Below, piece by piece: positions 14,596 to 18,049 of a stretch of DNA of 18,049 nucleotides. The first letter of the stretch is position 1; the number at the start of each line of letters is the position of its first letter. Under the pieces are notes generated by a model. The model saw only the letters and a program-made list of their open reading frames with translations, was not told the DNA's origin and made no database searches. The position numbers and the translations under genes are program-made. This stretch comes from Pseudomonadota bacterium. Lineage in GTDB: Bacteria; Pseudomonadota; Gammaproteobacteria; Acidiferrobacterales; UBA6901. The stretch lies in contig JAJXUF010000061.1 of the NCBI GenBank assembly GCA_021783175.1, positions 1-18,049 of the forward strand. Reading direction: 5' to 3'.

Positions 14596-16608
14596 CTAGT
14601 AAATCCACGTGGCGTCCTTTAATCCCGTGAGCAGCGTCTGTCCCGTCTCCAGGTCGACTAGGCGGGCTGTATCGCCGAACGCCGGCTGGAAAAGGAGATC
14701 GTGATATTCGATGGCTGTGTCGCATTCTTCATCGGTAATCAGGTTGGGATGTTGTTCCTTGTCAGTCTGAAGAGAAATAGCAAACGAATACAAACCAAAG
14801 TTCCCGTCGACCTCATCCGGGTAGTAGTAGAGGATAGATTCGTGCCCATGTACCGAGAACGTGAGGTAATGCCACGAGGATGCCGTAGTTTCATTGAGTG
14901 CCTGCCGCGGCAAAGGCAGATTGGCGGCACCGCCACGTTTAATGACAAAGGGATTTTTGATCAGCATAGGGTTCCAGATGGCACTCTCCCGACGCCATTC
15001 TTTGGAATAGCGGCTCCGAATAGGCCCGGGCGCACAAGGACTGAAGGCATGACAGTCTTCCTTGCCGATTCGGTCCCATCGCTTACCGTCGTAGGCCAGA
15101 AAGATTAGCTTAAGATGACGGTCATCGGCTTCGGGGTTGCGACCATAGGCTACGGCTAGTCTTTTATCGGCGAGACGACCTACTTGGTACGGCAGGTATG
15201 GCGTCATTCGGTCATCTTTTGCCGAATAGAGCGATGCTTCTTCACCCTTCTTGAAAGGAAGTGGAACAGAAGGTGCCGGCCCGGCACCCACCTGAAGAGA
15301 AACTTCCTGAATGGCGTCGCCGGAAATCCAGATGACGGCTTTCGCGGCGTCTTCATAGTAGACGCTGCTGGGGCACACTTTTAGCGAACGCAACGTTTGC
15401 GCATGGCGGGTTACGGGATCCCAACGTTCAAGTTCGCACCGATGATCACCGGACTTGAAGTAGACCAGGGCAGTCGCGGCTTTTTTTGCCGGCATGCGGG
15501 ATAACAGCTCCTTCACCACATCAGTGGCGCCTGCCTTATCCGCATAGTCCAAGGCCGAAATCCCCTTCTCATCTCGTGCGCCGATCCTCGCACCGTGAGC
15601 AAGCAGTAATTCCAGCATGCTCGGCAAGTCCTCACGCGCTGCCACGATGAGCGCTGTCTCGCCCATCTGGTTGGGCGCATTTACATCTACTCCCTTGGCC
15701 AGGATCGCCTGCACGATTTCGCCGCTGTTTGTGCGGACGGCGCGCTGTAGCACTGTCGCGCCATAGGTTTCCGGCCAGTCTACCCGTGCGCCCCGATTGA
15801 GCAGGAGCATGGTAATACCGCCATTCTTGGCGTCGAGCGCATAGACCAATGCTGAAGTCCCATCCGCCGACTGGGTATTAACGTCGACGCCGTCGTCGAG
15901 CAACGTTCGCACCATGGCGAGATTGTTATTCATGATTGCCGCGATCAGGGCGGGCCCGCCTACTTTTTTCAAATCAGCATCGTGAAGTATCAGCGCCTGC
16001 ACGATGGCGATATCGTGGTCCCGGGCAGCCGTTGCGAGTAAGTTTTCTCTGCCGGACTTTCCTGCGGGAATCTTTGCCCCTTTGTCCAAGAGGATTTTCA
16101 CAATCTCCGTGCGGCCGCGGCTAACCGCCAGCGTCAAAGCGGTTTCTCCCGTTTCCGATGTCAGATTGACATCGGCCCCTAGTGACAGAAGTTTAGAGAC
16201 AATCGTTGTATTGCCGTCCGCTGCGGCCCCCATCAGGGCCGTGTTCCCGCCTTGATTACGGGCGTTGACGTCGGCCCCGTAAGCGAGGAGATCAAAGACA
16301 ATCGTCGTCTGGCCTTCAGCCGCGGCGATCATCAGGGCCGTAGTCCCGGCTTGGGCGCGGGCGTTGACGTCGGCCCCTTTGGCGAGCAAGCGCTCTACCG
16401 CTGCGCTATCCCCATTGAAAGCAGCTTCCATCAATTCGGTCCAACCGAATTGTCCTGGTTTCAGGCGAACGGCGCTCATTTGATGTTCTATTCGAAAGCT
16501 GTTCACGTTACCCTGTCCCGCCAAGAGGGCAGGAGGGCCCGTCAACACGAATAACGCTGTGGCACCGATAATTCGATAGAATGAACGACAGTTCCGCCTA
16601 GAGTCCAT
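14596..16608 (-). CDS. Exported ankyrin-repeat protein with unknown C-terminal half
   Basis: A 670-residue protein. Residues 13-30 form a hydrophobic signal peptide (ATALFVLTGPPALLA), so it is exported to the periplasm or beyond. Residues about 54-372 are roughly ten ankyrin repeats with the usual 33-residue pattern (GxTALMxAAxxGxxxIVxxLLxxGADVNA). Residues about 378-670 do not match a family I know; they are rich in beta-strand-like stretches and aromatic residues (CELERWDPVT, VIWISGDAIQEVSL, WHYLTFSVHGHESILYYYPDE) and may be a propeller-like or lipoprotein-associated domain. Ankyrin repeats bind proteins, so this is probably a periplasmic scaffold or inhibitor; no partner gene is adjacent. 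The ATG at 16608 has AAGGAG ten bases upstream. The repeat call is firm, the function unknown. Confidence 0.9.
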   Translation of the reverse strand: MDSRRNCRSFYRIIGATALFVLTGPPALLAGQGNVNSFRIEHQMSAVRLKPGQFGWTELMEAAFNGDSAAVERLLAKGADVNARAQAGTTALMIAAAEGQTTIVFDLLAYGADVNARNQGGNTALMGAAADGNTTIVSKLLSLGADVNLTSETGETALTLAVSRGRTEIVKILLDKGAKIPAGKSGRENLLATAARDHDIAIVQALILHDADLKKVGGPALIAAIMNNNLAMVRTLLDDGVDVNTQSADGTSALVYALDAKNGGITMLLLNRGARVDWPETYGATVLQRAVRTNSGEIVQAILAKGVDVNAPNQMGETALIVAAREDLPSMLELLLAHGARIGARDEKGISALDYADKAGATDVVKELLSRMPAKKAATALVYFKSGDHRCELERWDPVTRHAQTLRSLKVCPSSVYYEDAAKAVIWISGDAIQEVSLQVGAGPAPSVPLPFKKGEEASLYSAKDDRMTPYLPYQVGRLADKRLAVAYGRNPEADDRHLKLIFLAYDGKRWDRIGKEDCHAFSPCAPGPIRSRYSKEWRRESAIWNPMLIKNPFVIKRGGAANLPLPRQALNETTASSWHYLTFSVHGHESILYYYPDEVDGNFGLYSFAISLQTDKEQHPNLITDEECDTAIEYHDLLFQPAFGDTARLVDLETGQTLLTGLKDATWIY
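16260..16377 (-). repeat. 99-base period DNA repeat inside ankyrin gene
   Basis: The 19-mer GGGCGTTGACGTCGGCCCC occurs at 16260-16278 and again at 16359-16377, exactly 99 bases (33 codons, one ankyrin repeat) apart, with more shared sequence around it such as ATCAGGGCCGT. Near-identity at the DNA level suggests a recent duplication of one repeat or gene conversion. Confidence 0.75.
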
Positions 16609-17403
16609 ATCGCCAATACTCCTTGTGACGGTCTGCCGGCCGGAAGTTTAAGTATAGTCTTGTCTTTGTTGCGCTGGACACACCGAGATTGCCGATCGGG
16701 TATTGTCGGAATACACGCGATTTCGACGTTGACTGGCGGCTTTCGAGTAAGTACTAACCGAAATGCTGACCGTCTCTTTCGAGTCTATATCTGTAAAAAA
16801 CTCCTTTTTTGCAAAGGTCCGAGAATATCGGGGCCGACTGCGAATTATTCTATTCGACACGTTGTGGAATGTGCTGAGGTGGCGATCTCGCGGCTTGCAG
16901 CCCAAGCGGGCACTAGCTTCGAAGTAACAGCAAATGAACGATCGAGATAGACGTTAACGGAAGAACTAGATCTGATTTTTTCCGCGTTGTTCAACAGAGG
17001 TAGGTCGAAAATACGCATTCCCGAGCGCAAGATGCTGGCCCTCTGCATTTGCGAAGAAGAAATGGCCGGTATGCGTCCCTGAACAGACGCTCAGGGAAGT
17101 TCGTGCGGCAGAGCGCCTTGGACGAGGAAGCGACGGTCCCGAATTCAGGTACCGGTTGTCGGCCATTGCGGTCGTTGGCGGCTGTGCGATCAAACTTCCC
17201 CTATCAACCCATTTCGATCTGGCGAGCAGCTGCCTAGGATTGATGCGATAGCGCTTACCATTATCCAATTATTTGCCCGTAAGCGTGGCCGGAGGAACTT
17301 CCGGCGAACTTGTCGGGGTCGCGAATGCTGACGCCCGCTATTGGCATGCCACATTCCTTGCTGCACGCTACAATGAAAAGCTTGACCGTCCGGGGGGTTT
17401 TCC
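16609..17403. other. Gap between divergent ankyrin and sigma factor genes
   Basis: This 795-base stretch should hold both promoters. Bases 16741-16860 are only about 42% GC by count, clearly lower than the flanking genes. Small structures include CCTTT/AAAGG (16803-16817) and the palindrome TGGCATGCCA (17342-17351). TACAAT at 17369-17374 could be a -10 box for the sigma gene but lacks a -35. The frames here have no familiar protein content. Confidence 0.5.
16651..16656 (-). promoter_or_regulatory. Possible -10 box of the ankyrin gene
   Basis: TATACT (read on the - strand) lies 42 bases before the ATG at 16608, a good match to TATAAT. The matching -35 region (TGTCCA or GTCCAG) is poor, so this is a weak call. 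Confidence 0.3.
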
Positions 17404-18049
17404 GTGAGTCCGTTGGAACATCTCAGCGAGATTATCAGCCAGCTGTATCGTTCCGAATCCCGGCGCGTGCTGGCGACGTTGATTCGCCTGCTCGGCGATT
17501 TCGATCTGGCGGAAGATGCGTTGCACGATGCGTTCCGGGCGGCCATGGAGGAGTGGCCAGGGAAGGGAATTCCAGCGAATCCGCGCGCCTGGCTGGTGTC
17601 AACTGGTCGATTCAAGGCGATTGACCGGATCCGCCGCCAGGCGAAGTTCGATACGCCCTTGGAAGCGATCGAGGAACCGGGATCACTGGATGACGATCCC
17701 GTTCAGCAGGATGAAAAATCCATCCAGGACGATCAGCTGCGGCTGATCTTCACCTGCTGCCATCCGGCACTGTCGCCCGAGGCGCGCGCGGCCATGACAC
17801 TGCGCGAGGTTTGCGGTCTGACCACGGAAGAAATCGCCCGAGCCTACCTTATTACCCCGACGTCGCTGGCCCAGCGGATTGTCCGGGCCAAATCGAAGAT
17901 CAGGGAAGCGAAGATCCCGTATGAGGTACCAGAGCTGCGCGAACTCCCGGAGCGCTTGCACACCGCGCTGCAGGTTGTTTACCTGGTATTCAATGAAGGC
18001 TACTCGGCATCATCGGGCGATTCGGTAACGCGTGTTGATTTATCGGACG
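17404..18049 (+). CDS. ECF42-type sigma factor (partial, 3' end outside window)
   Basis: The first 215 residues of an RNA polymerase sigma factor of the ECF42 group (COG4941), which is longer than typical ECF sigmas because of a C-terminal extension. Region 2 is visible as YRSESRRVLATLIRLLGDFDLAEDALHDAF and NPRAWLVSTGRFKAIDRIRR; region 4 as LTLREVCGLTTEEIARAYL with the helix-turn-helix TPTSLAQRIVRAKSKI. The linker carries LIFTCCHPALSPEARAA, and the extension begins with VVYLVFNEGYSASSGD; both are typical of the group. The start is GTG at 17404 after a G-rich run (17392-17397). ECF42 genes usually sit beside a YCII/DGPF-domain gene; none is upstream here, so it may lie beyond the edge. No anti-sigma gene is visible, which fits this group. 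Confidence 0.9.
   Translation, partial: MSPLEHLSEIISQLYRSESRRVLATLIRLLGDFDLAEDALHDAFRAAMEEWPGKGIPANPRAWLVSTGRFKAIDRIRRQAKFDTPLEAIEEPGSLDDDPVQQDEKSIQDDQLRLIFTCCHPALSPEARAAMTLREVCGLTTEEIARAYLITPTSLAQRIVRAKSKIREAKIPYEVPELRELPERLHTALQVVYLVFNEGYSASSGDSVTRVDLSD

Noticed and set aside
16660..16950. 96-codon + strand frame with TTG start
   Set aside because: No ribosome site, no recognisable domain, and it opens on the likely promoter of the ankyrin gene.
17341..17363. Sigma-54 promoter suggested by TTGGCATG and TTGCTG
   Set aside because: The GG and GC elements are 15 bases apart instead of the required 10.
17190..17615. 141-codon - strand frame at the sigma factor start
   Set aside because: It is antisense to the well-conserved N-terminus of the sigma factor.
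1..18049. CRISPR array, insertion sequence, tRNA or rRNA genes
   Set aside because: I saw no regularly spaced repeats, no transposase, no cloverleaf and no rRNA-like stretch anywhere in the window.

Overview
The window reads as ordinary chromosome from a Gram-negative bacterium. It encodes a tripartite RND efflux pump with an outer-membrane lipoprotein channel, exported proteins with Sec signal peptides, and a large membrane c-di-GMP protein. Coding regions look GC-rich (about 65% in the 60 bases counted inside the sigma factor gene). I favour a Gamma- or Betaproteobacterium, but there is no rRNA or other marker to settle the genus.

Layout. (a) 1-1686, + strand: the last 96 codons of a DUF2235 / Tle1-like hydrolase, then a secreted DNase II family nuclease with both HxK catalytic motifs. 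(b) 1800-7539, - strand: a compact efflux operon transcribed as outer-membrane factor, periplasmic adaptor, inner-membrane RND pump, with no regulator gene beside it. (c) 8092-8676, - strand: a TMEM175-type six-helix potassium channel. (d) 9179-10240, - strand: an ArsP/YraQ-type permease with a cysteine cluster. (e) 10583-13300, - strand: a membrane sensor with PAS, GGDEF and EAL domains, all with intact signature residues. (f) 13301-14595: about 1.3 kb without a credible protein gene, but with an FNR/ANR-like palindrome, two convincing + strand intrinsic terminators and several hairpins. (g) 14596-16608, - strand: an exported ankyrin-repeat protein with an unrecognised C-terminal half. (h) 16609-17403: a partly AT-rich gap. 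(i) 17404 to the right edge, + strand: an ECF42-type sigma factor, cut by the window end.

How the parts relate. Only the efflux operon is clearly one functional unit. The hydrolase and DNase II genes lie in tandem, and both families act on macromolecules of other cells or the environment, so they may form a secreted-enzyme module; that is inference. The channel, permease, c-di-GMP protein, ankyrin protein and sigma factor look like independent single-gene units separated by 340-1300 base gaps. The least explained signal is the noncoding stretch 13301-14595. Its two + strand terminators have no upstream gene, and one lies about 200 bases downstream of an FNR-like site, which suggests one or two undescribed small RNAs.
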